From Megamerina dolium (lineage: Eukaryota > Arthropoda > Insecta > Diptera > Megamerinidae): a DNA stretch of 64,000 nt. The position numbers and the translations under genes were made by a program. The notes under the pieces are model-generated. The model was not told the DNA's origin. It searched no databases and saw only the letters and a list, made by a program, of their open reading frames with translations. Within the stretch, counting starts at the first letter, position 1. Every line of letters begins with the position of its first letter. The stretch lies in the NCBI GenBank assembly GCA_963854835.1, contig OY978526.1, positions 24,334,334-24,398,333 of the forward strand, given 5' to 3'. Of this stretch, positions 49,334 to 61,440 are shown in pieces.

Positions 49334-49499
49334 TAGTATGTTCATATATTAAGGTGTCCCTTATTTAGGGAAATATTATTCTAGGATGATCCTTACTTTT
49401 TTAGAATTTTTATTTCTAGCTCTTATAGGGTAAAATTATTACTAAACATTGCTATTACCGTTGACTACTTAAATCAAAAATCGTTTTCATTATTTTTCA

Positions 49500-50134
49500 G
49501 TGCATACTCAACAATAATAGAGTCCTATAGGGTCAGGTAACTTAATAGACCTCAAAGAATGCTACCCGTCGTCAGTTCCAATTGCCATGACAATTGCATT
49601 GAAGAGGAATAAATTTATTTTCATGTGTCTTTTCCATCATTTTGTATGGGCGCCCTCTGAAGGGGCAGTGATAGAGGGGAACTCTGCTCCGGGAAATGTT
49701 TGTGTGAAAAAATGAATATGAATTAGTTTTAAATTGTAACCTTAAAATGGTACATTGGAAGTGGTTTGAGTCAAGTTTGAAAAATTTTTAAATTTTTGTT
49801 GAGGAACCACCCTAAGGGGCAAAAATAATTAATAGAGGTCGGCCTTATATTCAATTCCTCTTGATGTCATTACTTGGCAGCTATGTTGATATTTGTTGAT
49901 TTTCATGTGTTTTTGCTTTCGTTTTGTATGGCAAGTCCCTTAACGAGTTTAGATCGGGAGTAAGCATGTTTGGAAAAAATATCGAAAATTAAAAGTTAAT
50001 GGGGGTCAGTTCTACATTTTACTGCTCTATGAGCGATCCTTGAGGCTATTTGTCGATTTTTGCGTGTTTCTGAGTTCATTTTGTATGGGCGACACCTTAA
50101 GAATTGGCAATAGGAGCTAAGTAAGTTTTTCTGC
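49500..50134 (+). repeat. Family B repeat array, first part
   Basis: TTTTGTATGGGCGCCCTCTG (about 49640), TTTTGTATGGCAAGTCCCTT (49922) and TTTTGTATGGGCGACACCTT (50079) mark successive units. TTAATxGAGGTCxGCCTTATATT-type phrases sit between. A LINE relic interrupts the array at about 50135. Confidence 0.65.
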
Positions 50135-50440
50135 AGCGACAATCAGGCTGCGCTGCTAGAGCCATCAAGGCCACGGTCAACACCTGGGCTAATCTAGTCC
50201 ATAAGTCGACCTGGCAGGCCTAGAGAGGCTGGAGGTGGACGAAATTGAGGTGATTGAGGTGATTGCAGAATGCTAGCCGCCTTGGTAACAGGCCACTTTC
50301 TATGGGCAAAGCACATGAAAAAGGTAGGACTAGGAGGCAGTGCACTTTTCCCAGCCTGAAGAAGAAAATGAGACGGCGGATCACTTTCTATATGTCTGCC
50401 CTGCTTTCCCTCGAACCAGGTTTGAGGTCTTTGGGACCGA
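50135..50440 (+). pseudogene. Decayed LINE fragment (RNase H and zinc knuckle remnants)
   Basis: FCSDNQAALL at 50132-50161 matches the third acidic block of LINE RNase H ('SDNQAAL'). Later the frame reads LAALVTGHFLWAKHMKKVGL (50272-50331), the conserved 'L.TGH......H...GL' region before the zinc knuckle, and a decayed 'C...E...H....CPAF' follows to about 50430. Stops, frameshifts and a deletion between the parts make it clearly dead. It lies within family B repeats. Confidence 0.7.
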
Positions 50441-50960
50441 TGGGAGTCAATTTTGTAAGAAAGCTCCCTAAGGTTAGGAAAATAAGGTAGCTATGTTGAG
50501 GAGAAATATTTATAAGAAAATATTAATGAAGATCAACCTTATATTTGCTTTCTCTAGAGTTGATTCCTGTGCAGCTACGTGATTATTTTCCGACTTTCAG
50601 ATGTTTTTGTTTTAATTTTGTGTGGACTACCTTAATAGATAGCAATTGCGTGCTTAAGGGAATTGTTATAACAAAATAAAATTAATGCAGGTTGGTCATA
50701 TATTTTACTCCTCTAGAGACACTCTGAGAGTATTGTGGATGAAATTTATCAATACGTCCATGTGTAGGGTAGAACACCCAAAAGCTGCAGATAGAAGGGG
50801 TGAGTGTGTTCGGGGAAAATTTTGTGGAGAAAAAATTAATAATGGTCTGTTTTACATTTCAACCCTCTATAGGTGAAATTTAGAGTTCTTTTATAAGAAT
50901 ATGATCAAAATCTTACTTTTCCCCAAATATAAGACTCCAGCGTCAGTTCTAAAATTTCAT
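50441..50960 (+). repeat. Family B repeat array, second part
   Basis: TTTTGTAAGAAAGCTCCCTA (50450), GGTAGCTATGTTGAGGAGAA (50486), TTTTGTGTGGACTACCTTAA (50616) and TGAGTGTGTTCGGGGAAAAT (50801) continue the family after the LINE relic. The units are diverged. Confidence 0.6.
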
Positions 50961-52610
50961 CAATCGGCACAAAACTTTCTATTTTGTAGGTTTTTATCAA
51001 AGCAAACGTTTTTAATCTGTGAATACTAGAATTCGCGCACAAAAATTATCTCCCCTACCATAATGCCTATATATTTTTAAAATAAGTAGGTAATAATATA
51101 ATAAGAATATGGAATATTGTCACTCATACGCGTCCCATTATGGTAATCGTTGTTGAAAAATAAGTGTTTACAATAAATTAAATACACAAATTAAGAAAAC
51201 CTCAAATTATCCATTAAATTATTATTATTGTTGTTCTGCCTTCTTTTTGTGCAAATGCAACAGCATCGATAAAAATAAAATCATATGTAAAATAAAACAA
51301 GAATTATATATTGTCACATACACTTGCATATATGGATGTATGTGATTCGACATGAAATGAACCACAAAACACGAACATTGACCGCAATAATTTTCACATG
51401 GCCACAACTGGACACAGGCAGTAGTTAACTTGGCTGCCAACTCGTAAATATGCTAGTTGCTATTTTTTCTTTCTCTGTTGTTTTCGTTGGCATGCGAATA
51501 TATGTATGTACACATATTTGCCACCCTTCGCGCACCAACAACAACAGCAGCTTGCTGTTGTGGCTGTATGAAAACAGATTAAAATTGTTGTTGCTATTAT
51601 TGTTATTGTTGTTGGTTGTTCTTTTTGCCCTTGTTTGACTGCCAACCATTTTGTTGGTTTTATTGTATATCATATCTTTTTTTTTTTATTTTCTTGTTTT
51701 TCTACTGCAATATTGGCAACATCAGGACCATATCATACCACATCTCATAACTTACACGTACGATACTGCGACCAGCCAACAATAACAACAAGGAGAACAA
51801 CAACAACAATACGAACAATGGTAACAATGACAAACGAGGCAAAAATTTTCAGTATTTTCAAATTCACGCTACTGCAGTGGAATTTCAAAATGCGGCTATA
51901 TGGTTGCAGCTTATTGTCAAGTTGCCATAAATTGTTGTTCCCTCATGTAGTCACAGAGGGTGCGAAAGGGTATGGTGGTAAGAATGGTACCAAAGTATTT
52001 CGCACAATAATTTTCACAATTCACCAGACGTGTACATAACTGGACTGTGTATAGTGTATAGCATAGTGTTGAAATTATTGCAATGGTCTTGTACCATATT
52101 TTGACAATTTAACTACCACCGCATCGCATAATGTGGCAATTTCAATGCTGTTAACGCTTTTGTTGCAACAATACACACATATATAAAGTAGTGTCAGTGC
52201 GATAATAGAAATTATTGCATTATAAATAATACATTTGTATAGAAAAGAGATGAGAGAACGAGAAAAAATAGTTCACTTCCGCCATATAAGCAATGTTCCT
52301 TGATTATTTAACCCTGTTTGGTATTGTAAGTAACGAAAAGTGTTAATATCAATTATTTACTTTGCTTTAAGTTCAGAAACGTGATTACTATCAACATATA
52401 CATAGGAGCAACGATCAAAATCTGATAAGTTCTGAAGTATTTAGAGTTGTTCAAATTAATTTTTAAATAATTAAATATAACTATACGTTAGAATGGTCAA
52501 GACTTGTATAGAGAAAATTAAAAGTTGTTCCAATTTTAGAGTTTCGCATACCAAAATTAATCTAAATCTTAAAATTATAGAATTTTTCTGTATTCAAAAT
52601 TAAAAAGAAG
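50961..52610. other. AT-rich intronic DNA, no gene seen
   Basis: TTG/CAA-rich tracts at 51536-51620 and 51778-51812. An open frame at 51635-52039 has no ATG start, has CAA-repeat composition and is not accepted as a gene. Confidence 0.5.
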
Positions 52611-53255
52611 GTAAAATACCATTAATTTTATTTCCCCAATTTTTTTTTAAATATACCCGCTATTTCTACTTCTTACAGAAGCTGCCCTACAAAATTGGCA
52701 CTCTTATATATAAATTTCATTCCCATCGTCATCAGATTATCCTGAGTGTGGTAAAATTTTGACCACCCATTACTAATTTTTTCTCACCAAAGTTTCCTCC
52801 AAACCTTCTTACCTCATATCGTTACCCGTTAAGGGGACTCCCTTACAAAAAGAACTCAAAGACATCTAAATATTACCCAATATCCCCAAAGAATGTCCCT
52901 TAGGGTGACAAAATGGTTTACCGATCCCACATTATTCTTTCTCCTCAATATTTTCTCTGAACATACTTCTCTATTTCCACCTATTAATCGGACTCCCATT
53001 CAAAATGACCGAAAAACGTTTTATAATCACCATATAACCCTAGGAATTAACCTTACAACGAAGAAAAATATGACTGGTACCCCAATAATTTTTTCTTCTT
53101 ACCATTTTTTCCGAACTGTTCCAAACTGTTTCCGTTGACTGACACCCAATAATATTTTCTTCACAATATACCTACTGAACATATGATAAGTATGCCCTAT
53201 CTATACGCCTTAGGGGGGCTCCCATACAATGATATTGAAAATGCTCGTTAATAAG
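52611..53255 (-). repeat. Family B repeat array, inverted
   Basis: Inverted units are marked by CCCGTTAAGGGGACTCCCTT (52826), CATTATTCTTTCTCCTCAAT (52930) and CCTTAGGGGGGCTCCCATAC (53208). They mirror the plus-strand copies at 40 and 50 kb. Confidence 0.65.
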
Positions 53256-53267
53256 TTTTTCGAACTT

Positions 53268-53533
53268 CTTCTTCTTCTTCTTATGTACCCATCACAAGCG
53301 ATGATCGATTTTGTCCGAACATATAATGCGGCGCCAGTCTTCTCTGTTCTTCGCTTTCTGGCGCCAATTGGATGTTTCAAGCGCCGCCAGGTTACCCAAC
53401 ACTTGGTCCTTCCAACGGAGGTTTGGTTTTCCTCTTCTTCTGCGTCCTCCAGGAGGTGCTGAATTAAATACCCTCTTTGCTGAAGCGTCTTCGTGCACTC
53501 GCTCGACCTGGCCTAGTCATCGCAGCCGCTGGA
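53268..53533 (-). mobile_element. RTE-type LINE 3' fragment with perfect 12-bp target-site duplication
   Basis: The minus strand encodes the very C-terminus of an RTE reverse transcriptase: KRVFNSAPPGGRRRRGKPNL, then RWKDQVLGNLAALETSNWRQ, then KAKNREDWRRI. It finishes in a (GAA)n tail (53268-53282 as CTT repeats on the plus strand). TTTTTCGAACTT is duplicated at 53256-53267 and 53534-53545. The piece is extremely 5'-truncated (266 bp), a typical dead-on-arrival insertion, and sits in a family B array. Its relative is at 29292-30035. Confidence 0.92.
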
Positions 53534-53545
53534 TTTTTCGAACTT

Positions 53546-53800
53546 ATTTCTTATCTCCACTCATTAGAAGAACTCTCATACAAAATGAACTCAAAAATAT
53601 CTGAAAATTGTTTAATACCACGAAATCGCCTCTAGAGCCGTAAAATGTAGAGTTGATGCCCATTAATTTTTCTTCGTCACCATTTTTTTCGAACAAATTT
53701 AAACCCCCCCTCTACCCATTAAGAGGATTTCCATACATAATTACAAAAAGAAAAACACTTGAAAATCGACTAACAAGGGGCTCTTAAACAAAATATTCCA
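53546..53800 (-). repeat. Family B repeat, continuing after the RTE insertion
   Basis: TCATTAGAAGAACTCTCATA (53559), CCATTAATTTTTCTTCGTCA (53661) and CCCATTAAGAGGATTTCCAT (53715) carry on the inverted units. Confidence 0.6.
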
Positions 53801-56193
53801 GAAATTATTTAACTCCCATTTGAAAATTTCAGTTCGAACTCAATAAAAGTATGTACATAGAGGAGTGTCATAAAGTGGCGCCAGGCGGCAAATAATAAAG
53901 AAGAATGATCGACAGACGATCGTGTTAACTTTTTCAACATTTCCCCACAACAAATATCAAAATAAATACTTATGATACATAGAAAAAATGCAATAAATAA
54001 ATAAAAACAATCAACGATAGATGATCGATTATCGATCAATCGATCGATGATGTTTACTATAACCAACAAAAAAAAAATAGTAATAAATTCCAAAAAGTGT
54101 CATGCAATATTTTCACATTATAATATAAATTAACAAAATATTATAAAATACATACTCAGTTGTAGGTATTTGCCAGCAAGTGAGGGCACCATGATCAATG
54201 ACAGTTAAGAGTTGAGTGAGTTACATGCATGTCACTATCTAACTTATGGAATCATAAAAATGCAATTAGTGATAAAAAATAAAAAACATCTGCGATTTGT
54301 ATTATGTAGGTACTTACATACATATATAAGCATAAATACAACAACAATAGATAAAGTTCTATTGTCGGCTGGTAGTCGTCTGTCTACGCATCGTGCTCAA
54401 TGGAAGAAACTTTTACTGACAAATTTCACAACAACTATGCATGTGAAATGTATGTAATAATAAAAAAATTTCATGGTTTTTATATGCAAATTAGATAGAC
54501 AACATTGAAACAATTTGTAGCAGCGCATATGCCAAATTTTTTTGATACGAACATACATGTCTCCTACCACCATTTATGAGACAATCATATGATGCACTTG
54601 ACATTGCGTTGATGTGAAAAAATAAGTACACAAAAATTATTAGTAGCTAATGTTGTACTATAACAACAACAACAAGTGCCATTGAGGGTTAAACTAAAAA
54701 TGGCAAAGAAATTGAATACAAAAAAAAAATTGAATAAAGCAAATCTACGACTAAATACACCCTCAAAAACCGCAAAATTAGATCATGATTGGGAAATTAT
54801 GTCAATTTTAACATGTGTTTGGAAAACACAGAAGGACCATTAAATGCAACCAAAAAGAAATAAGAGCAAATATTTGTATATGAATATCAAACAGTCAACT
54901 TAAACGAGACATATTCGTTAAAAATATTACCCAAAAGGGACGACACAGAGTTACTTAATCACAAATGAAGAAAAATCTACTTGATGTACCATTTTATTGC
55001 CATGAATGAGAATAATTTCAAATGCAAAATGATATAATAGTAATAATAATGATCAGAATAATAATGTGACCTAATCTAAATGCAAAACAATATGTATCGT
55101 ACATGGGGTATATATAATGTATATATATTCATGTAGGGGTAATTTGTCAACACTGTCACTGCACACAGAAAGGCATACAGTATGCAGTGGCATTACAATG
55201 CCTTCCAACACCCTTCGTGCAGAGAAAAAAAATAGTATCATACTTATAAGGCTTATTCATTACTGCTCTCCCAGCCAGCCTCTGTTTTTTCCAGCCATCC
55301 GCAGAGTCAGTTTAATGAATTAGAAACCACACGAAAATTAATGATCACTGCCACAATAATAATGCCAATAGTACGTTCATATCCATAGCAATGATAGCAG
55401 ATGAATAAAGAATAGAATAGAATAGTAAGAAACAGAAGGGAACTTTGCTTTGACTTTGACAATAATAGCGGCAATAAAATTTATCAAATATATACAAAAG
55501 GATTAAGCATGTAGATATGAGACAGTAGCTAAAAAGGGGATAAATGCATGTAAATAAAGAGCGCTGCAACAGAGGAGTGGGGGGGTGGGAGGGTATCTTA
55601 TAAAATCAAACAGTAACTAAGACAATACTTACAATAAAAGTGAAATTTATACATATGCACAATTATAAAATTGTACACAGCATATGCATACAACCATAAA
55701 TAGAATAGAAATAGATAGTAGGTAATGCCAAAACACCCTGTAATAGCTGTAATAGAGAAGAAATGAAAAATATAACTCAATAAAAAATTACATTGAGTTT
55801 TTTATTTGATTTTCTTTTTTTTTTTTTTGGTAAAAGGGTGCATTAGAAATGTGTTAAATACTTTATGGCATTATAACAATTTTCAATATGTACATTTATG
55901 TTTAAGCAATTTAAGCAATATGTCATTCAAATTATAAATAATATGTACTTACATTATGTTTTTAATTTTTCTTCAATGTGAATGAGAGTATTTCTTTTTC
56001 AGCAGGGGAAGTAAATCATTTTCCAAAAGATTAAATTTTAAAAAAATTACAAATTATATTAATAGACATTCCAGGGGATACATGTAGCAAGACAGGTAGA
56101 ATATATTCCTGCCTTTTGCTATGTTGTCAGCTGTGCTTGCGTCGAGCACCATGCTTTTGGCTTTGTTTCACTTTTCTTTTTCTACAATACATA
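53801..56193. other. AT-rich intronic DNA, no gene seen
   Basis: A patch of overlapping ATCGAT/GATCGA words at 54014-54052 stands out. A GGGGGGTGGGAGGG tract at 55577-55593 and a T-run at 55811-55829 are other local features. No coding signal was found. Confidence 0.5.
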
Positions 56194-56617
56194 CGAGGGC
56201 GGTCCCAGAACTACCCGACCTAAAACATGGATGGCGGCAGTGGTTTTAAAAAAAATTAAAAAATTTGAAAATTATTGAAGCCGAACTAGATTCCACTCTG
56301 GGGGAGTGTGCCCCTTCGTTTACGACCATAAATTATTGGGTGGCAGAATTTAAACGAGGTCGTATGAGCTGCCAAGACGAACACCGTAGTGGTCGACCAT
56401 GGCTATTGTGATGGCCAAAATCAATGAGTTAAAGGTCGAATTGCTTCAGCACGCACCTTATTCGCCAGATTTAGCTCCTTTGGATTATTTTCTATTTTCA
56501 AATTTGAAAAGATGGCTTGGTGGTAGCAGATTTGCAAACAATGAAGAGATGGATTCTGCGGTAGATGGCTATTTTAATGAGCTAGACAGTTTATACTATA
56601 AACAGGGTATCGAATAA
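56194..56617 (+). mobile_element. Internally deleted mariner element
   Basis: After a TA dinucleotide (56192-56193) the element starts CGAGGGCGGTCCCAGAACTA, a mariner-like terminal inverted repeat. The frame then gives the N-terminal part (DSTLGECAPSFTTINYWVAE, FKRGRMSCQDEHRSGRP). At about 56398 it jumps to the C-terminal part (VMAKINELKVELLQHAPYSP, DLAPLDYFLFSNLKRWLGGS) and ends in a stop at 56615. Most of the catalytic core, with the first two Asp residues, is deleted. Only the last catalytic region (SPDLAPLD) remains. The right terminal repeat is not visible; a SINE fragment abuts that end. Confidence 0.88.
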
Positions 56618-56621
56618 AATA

Positions 56622-56740
56622 TAAATAAATATATAGTACATATAAGCCCCGAAGGATTCTTTGGCCGAACTTCTCTTCCATTACTGTTGTGCTTGCTGAC
56701 AGGTGGGTACCATTTGAAAGAAAAATCTTTTCGGGTTTGA
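56622..56740 (-). mobile_element. tRNA-SINE fragment with internal deletion
   Basis: AAGCCCCGAAGGATTCTTTG, then CGAACTTCTCTTCCATTACT, then a jump to GCTGACAGGTGGGTACC and GAAAGAAAAATCTTTTCG. These phrases are in the order of the minus-strand copy at 47660-47900, with about 170 bp missing in the middle. The tRNA-like head is missing. Confidence 0.85.
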
Positions 56741-59235
56741 ATTAATGCCAAAATTCTTAAAAATACCGTTAAATATTCAGTTATACTTTATGTTTTTGAT
56801 ATAATTATTTGTTGAATTATAGTAAATCGACAACTTATAGTGTTCAATACTAATAAAAAGCCGGCGTACATTTGCCATACAACATTATGCTTAAGAAGCG
56901 ATTTCGAAAAAGCACATCCCAATGCACTTTAACATCGTTGATTGCCTTTGAATATTGTCAACTACGGATTTTTTATGATTTGTTTTATCCTTAAACACTA
57001 TAACGCCATTTCCACAATTGAAGTTCATGAAGTGCTCTATTTGTGGCTTCGATTGAGTGAGACATTCATAAAATCACCATTAATAGTTGGTTGGTTGGCG
57101 ATTGGTCATCGAATGGGCAATTTTTATGGATTAGTTGTGTGTGTGTGTGTCTGGGAATAGATGTTAGTGAATTTGACCCAAAGTTACAAAGAATGATTTT
57201 TAAATTGCAAATTTTCAATTAAATCTGTACTTTCTCTCTTTTTATGTTTATTTTTTTTGAAATCACTTGTAATGCATCATTGATGACTGTTATACCATCA
57301 TCATGATCATCATCATCATCATCATCATCATCATAAACATGATCATTATTATCATTAGTAGTATCATCAATAAAACCAACTTACGTCATCGATCTCGTCA
57401 ACTGTCATTTTCACGTATCATTTGGCAACATTGAAGCACCACAGCAGAACATCAACAGAAAAAAAAGGCAGAGAAGAAGTGGATAGAAAATATATTGTCT
57501 CTTCATGATTGGAAATTGATGACGCACAAATATGTATGTGCTTACTATTGGTTCCACCACATGAATCCTTACATATGTGTACGTTAACAAACATTAACAA
57601 CAACAACAACAACAACAAGAGGAACAGTGGAAAAAACAGGAACGGAGTAAATAAATGAGACAAGCGCGCTGTGTTGGGTTGCCTCGTGTTGCTGACTCAA
57701 GCAGAAAATTCTAATTGGTTTTGATGAAAGCAATGATGATGACACTTTTCTCTGCTTTAACATTTTTTGCTTTTTTCTTTGCAATTGTTTGCTTGAATGA
57801 ATGCTGCACAGATGGAGGTTACAGATAGATTGAAGCACATAGCTAATGTGATGCTTCATCAGGTAGCAACTCTTGTGTGTGCAAATAGGAGTTGGAAAAA
57901 ATACTTTCTATCTGAATATAGGAGGTTGATGAAAATGCTGGTGCTTAATACTTTTTGCAGTTTTTTGTTAATAAAGTTTTTTTGATTCAAGGACCGCATA
58001 AAAAAATTAAACAGATGATAAATTTTTTCTCTCCATATTTTCTTTCTTTGAATTGGTGTTGAATATACTGTTGATTGGTTTTTTTGATTGATTGCCTCAA
58101 TGGAAAGAAATATCAATATTCATTTTTTTTTGTATTCCCAAACTCCTGGTAGTTACTGTCGTTTAGGCGAAAATGGTTTTTGTTAGCATTTTTTATTTTT
58201 TCTATTTTTACACAAATATTGACTAATGGAGAATTAGTGATGACCTCTCTCAAAAGTGCCATAATGATGATTGAGATGACAATGCTGATGATGATATGAT
58301 TAATTGTGAGAATTTAAATTGCAAGTAATTTACAGTGATTTTCAAAAACTCTTCATGCCTAATGATCTGTGTGTGCGTATTTTTTTGTTTGTTGATTTTT
58401 TTTTTGCATTTTTGTAATTTCTCACTTAATTCTATTTAGTAAAAACGCCCTTAGAGCAATCGTAACTAATTGGATTACACATATTTAGAGCTAATTAAAA
58501 GACCAATACTATTACAATTTAATGTCCTTACAACGAGAAGCTCTAACAAAAATTCCCACAAAACAAACAAGTCATAGTGTTTCGAATTAGTATCCCATGC
58601 ATTGTATGGCATTATAAATTTTTCGGTCGTGTGTTCCAATTTATACACGCTGCCAATAAAAACAAACAAAATATCTATATATATATAAATACAATACTAT
58701 AAAGTAGAGTATAAATTGAGAGAAATCGTATGAACATATAATTTGGCAGTGTTGAATGTTTTTCGGTTTTAATACACATACATTGCATTGGACGGCACAT
58801 ACACAACGATTAGTAACGCATACAAGCAGACGCATGTACAACATGCAACTAACCTCGACAAACAATAAATTTCATCCCCACAAATGTGCGTTGATTTAAG
58901 GACATGACTCATTGAAATGCCAAACATTTGGATTATACATAAATATGTATGCATCTATACAATTGCTATAACAACAATAACACCTATTTGTGTATTGATA
59001 CCTGATACGTTATACATAGCAAGCAATGTTAAATACATGCAAATGCAATTTACTACTATCCATCTATATATACGAGTACCTACATTATGTAAACATGGCA
59101 ACGAGGTGATTTATATGCTTTGCAGCGTAAAATCGGAATTTGAATGAAAAATTTTTAAGGTTCCTAATTACATACATACATGGTTGTTATCAATTGGTTA
59201 TGTGAAAATTTATTCAATACTCTGTGAAAAGCTAC
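56741..59235. other. AT-rich intronic DNA, no gene seen
   Basis: (CAT)n at 57298-57333 and (CAA)n at 57595-57617. The remainder has T-runs and TGATGA words with no credible coding frame. Confidence 0.5.
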
Positions 59236-59300
59236 ATGAATTAATGTCGAAAAATGTTTGCAATAATGTCGAAAAAAGTTTTTTACATAAATACAGTTAA
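59236..59300. repeat. Two ATGTCGAAA motif copies
   Basis: TTAATGTCGAAAAATGTTTG and TGCAATAATGTCGAAAAAAG follow each other directly, the same phrases as at 44.73-44.90 kb. Confidence 0.5.
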
Positions 59301-59679
59301 TCACATTTTTGTCACTTTTTCATCAAAAAATTATTTTTTAACCACCTAAAAATTTAATATATTAGATTTTCGCCATTATTAATAAAATGTATGGTTAAAT
59401 GTAAGAAATATTTCGAAGTTACTACAAATATTTTCAGCATTATTGCAGTTTACCAGTAGGTTTCTATGGATGAGATACTCTATTCAAACTAATTCACTGA
59501 ATGTTTTGTACACAAAAATTAATCCACTAACAATTACGATAAAAAATCATGAAAAATCTCTATTAAAAGCTTGAAGTATTGCTTAATGCACCCATAATTT
59601 TTCCAAACTTCAAATGCTATTTATATCAATTGTTTTATATTTTCATAAAATGAAATAATTTTTTGTTAATTTCGAAAGT

Positions 59680-60033
59680 GTAACTTCGATAGTAAAAACG
59701 AATACTTTTGTGAAGGAGGCTGGCGTGCATTTCATTCGATAGCGCCATTTTTCAATCGTACTAGCACTCTTTATAAATTTAGTCGTATATACCAAGCCTC
59801 AGTCCGATTACTTTGTATTTTCTTGTGCAAAGTACAGTCGAAAACATACTTTTATATGAGAGGTAGTCGTGATTTTCATCCGATTCCATCTATTTCTAAA
59901 GCCGTCCATTATTTGGTGAATATAATCTAATGTACCGAGTTTCACCTTAGTAACATCATCAGATAATTAGTAAATATAAGAGTAGGTGGCGAGTTTTAGT
60001 TTGATAATTTCATATTTTCGCATATAAAGTGTG
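59680..60033 (+). repeat. Family A repeat array, left of SINE
   Basis: CGAATACTTTTGTGAAGGAG (about 59699) and CATACTTTTATATGAGAGGT (59844) start two units; a third is interrupted at ATAAAGTGTG (60024-60033) by the SINE. Confidence 0.7.
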
Positions 60034-60428
60034 CAGGCTGCCGTAGCTTAGTGATTAGTCTTCTGATCTCTAAGTCGTGGATTCAATCCCCGGCTGAAGC
60101 ATAAATTTAATATCGAAAAGATTTTTCTTTCGAACGGTACCCACCTGTCGGCAAGCAATTAGCAATTCTTCCGGCAGTAATAACTTGCCATGGAAAAGCT
60201 TCTACAAGAACTCTGTGACAAAGCTAACAAAAAGTAATGTCGCAAGAGTTCTGCTGTTCGGAACCGGCTAAAATAAGTAGGTTCCTTCTAATACTGTCCA
60301 AAATTTAACAGTACTTGAAGAGAAGCACAACAGTACTGGAAGAGAAGCACAACAGTACTGGAAGAGAAGCTCGATCAAAGAGCCCTTAGAGGCTTACAAG
60401 TGGCACATATTTCGTTTTTTTTTTTTTT
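60034..60428 (+). mobile_element. tRNA-derived SINE inside a family A array, with 22-bp triplication
   Basis: CAGGCTGCCGTAGCTTAGTG (A box) and GTGGATTCAATCCCCGGC (B-box region) begin the element. The body is the family type and the tail is T-rich. The flanks AAGTGTG (60027-60033) and AAGTATG (60429-60435) are a probable 7-bp duplication with one mismatch. Near the 3' end a 22-bp unit, AACAGTACTGGAAGAGAAGC plus two bases, is present three times in tandem (60307-60372); other copies have it once. Confidence 0.92.
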
Positions 60429-60850
60429 AAGTATGAAAACACACATCCAACCGCTCATTTTTGTATGAAAGGTAGGGGTGATTTTCTTCCAATTACAGTC
60501 ATTTTCTAACATGTCTATTCTGTTATGATATTGAGTAAGTTTCAGTTCGATAGCTTCATATTGTCATATGGGAACTAGGCGCAGTTTTCTGCCGGATGTA
60601 CCAATTTTTTTTGTGAGAGCTTTACTTTTTTCAACTTCACTTTTTAAATGTGAAATTAAATACATTCAATAACTTACTTTTGTGCAATTTCCAGCTCTAA
60701 GGGTCTACAATTATGACAGTTTTTTTGGGATCAGATAGACAGGCATGTTTAAGTCGCTCTTCCATATCTGTCACCACTTCTTATAGGTTTTGCAATGCGA
60801 ATCACAAACTTAAACTCTAGCCTGACTCTCAGTGTATAATAAAATAATGT
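60429..60850 (+). repeat. Family A repeat array, right of SINE
   Basis: The interrupted unit resumes with GTATGAAAACACACATCC, then TCATTTTTGTATGAAAGGTA (60458) and CATATGGGAACTAGGCG (60565). The edge has GATCAGATAGACAGGCATGT and, at 60846, one ATGTCGAAA motif. Confidence 0.65.
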
Positions 60851-61149
60851 CGAAAATATGAATGGTAATGGTAAAATTTTATCACAAGAATTCTACCATT
60901 CTAAGCCTATTAATGTAAGTTGCATTTTGTGAGACCACGAGAGAAGCGTTAGCTCACGCTAGAAATAAAGTAATCAACACGGCCTTTCTCAGTCTGCCTA
61001 ACATCAAATGTATAGTACGTTAACAAATAATTTCTTGGCTTTCATTACGATTACAGTTACTCTTTCGCATCAATAGGTTTTTTTGAGCAAAACCGATATT
61101 TTAAATCACAATGATTTTCAGTGAAAACCTTTAAAACCTATAAAAAATT
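60851..61149. other. AT-rich intronic DNA, no gene seen
   Basis: Nothing recognised between the family A array and the SINE relic. Confidence 0.5.
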
Positions 61150-61440
61150 AAAAGCTCCAAAGAATCTTGGCTGAACTTATCTTACTGTATTGTTGATCGC
61201 ATTAAAATTAAACAGAACTGGAGGGGACCTATTTAAACTAACCAATTTATGATGTCATAAACCATCTTTTCTAAGCTTTGCCTCAAAGCTCTTTGCCGAA
61301 GCGTTTTCCAAGCTTTACCGTAAAGCTCTCGTAAGATGATTCTTCTGCGCTTTACTGAAAAAAAACTATTTTTCGAAACTATACTTGCTTGGCGACAGTA
61401 GAGTCCCATTTGAAAGAAAAAAATGTCTGTCTTTCTGTGA
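61150..61440 (-). mobile_element. Diverged tRNA-SINE relic
   Basis: AAGCTCCAAAGAATCTTGGC, then GGAGGGGACCTATTTAAACT, then CTAAGCTTTGCCTCAAAGCT, then CCCATTTGAAAGAAAAAAAT parallel, in order, the minus-strand phrases of the 47-kb copy. The element is old and has lost its tRNA head. Confidence 0.6.

Noticed and set aside
51635..52039. 134-codon protein with a hydrophobic start resembling a signal peptide
   Set aside because: It starts at TTG, is rich in low-complexity CAA/TTG-derived residues and shows no recognisable domain.
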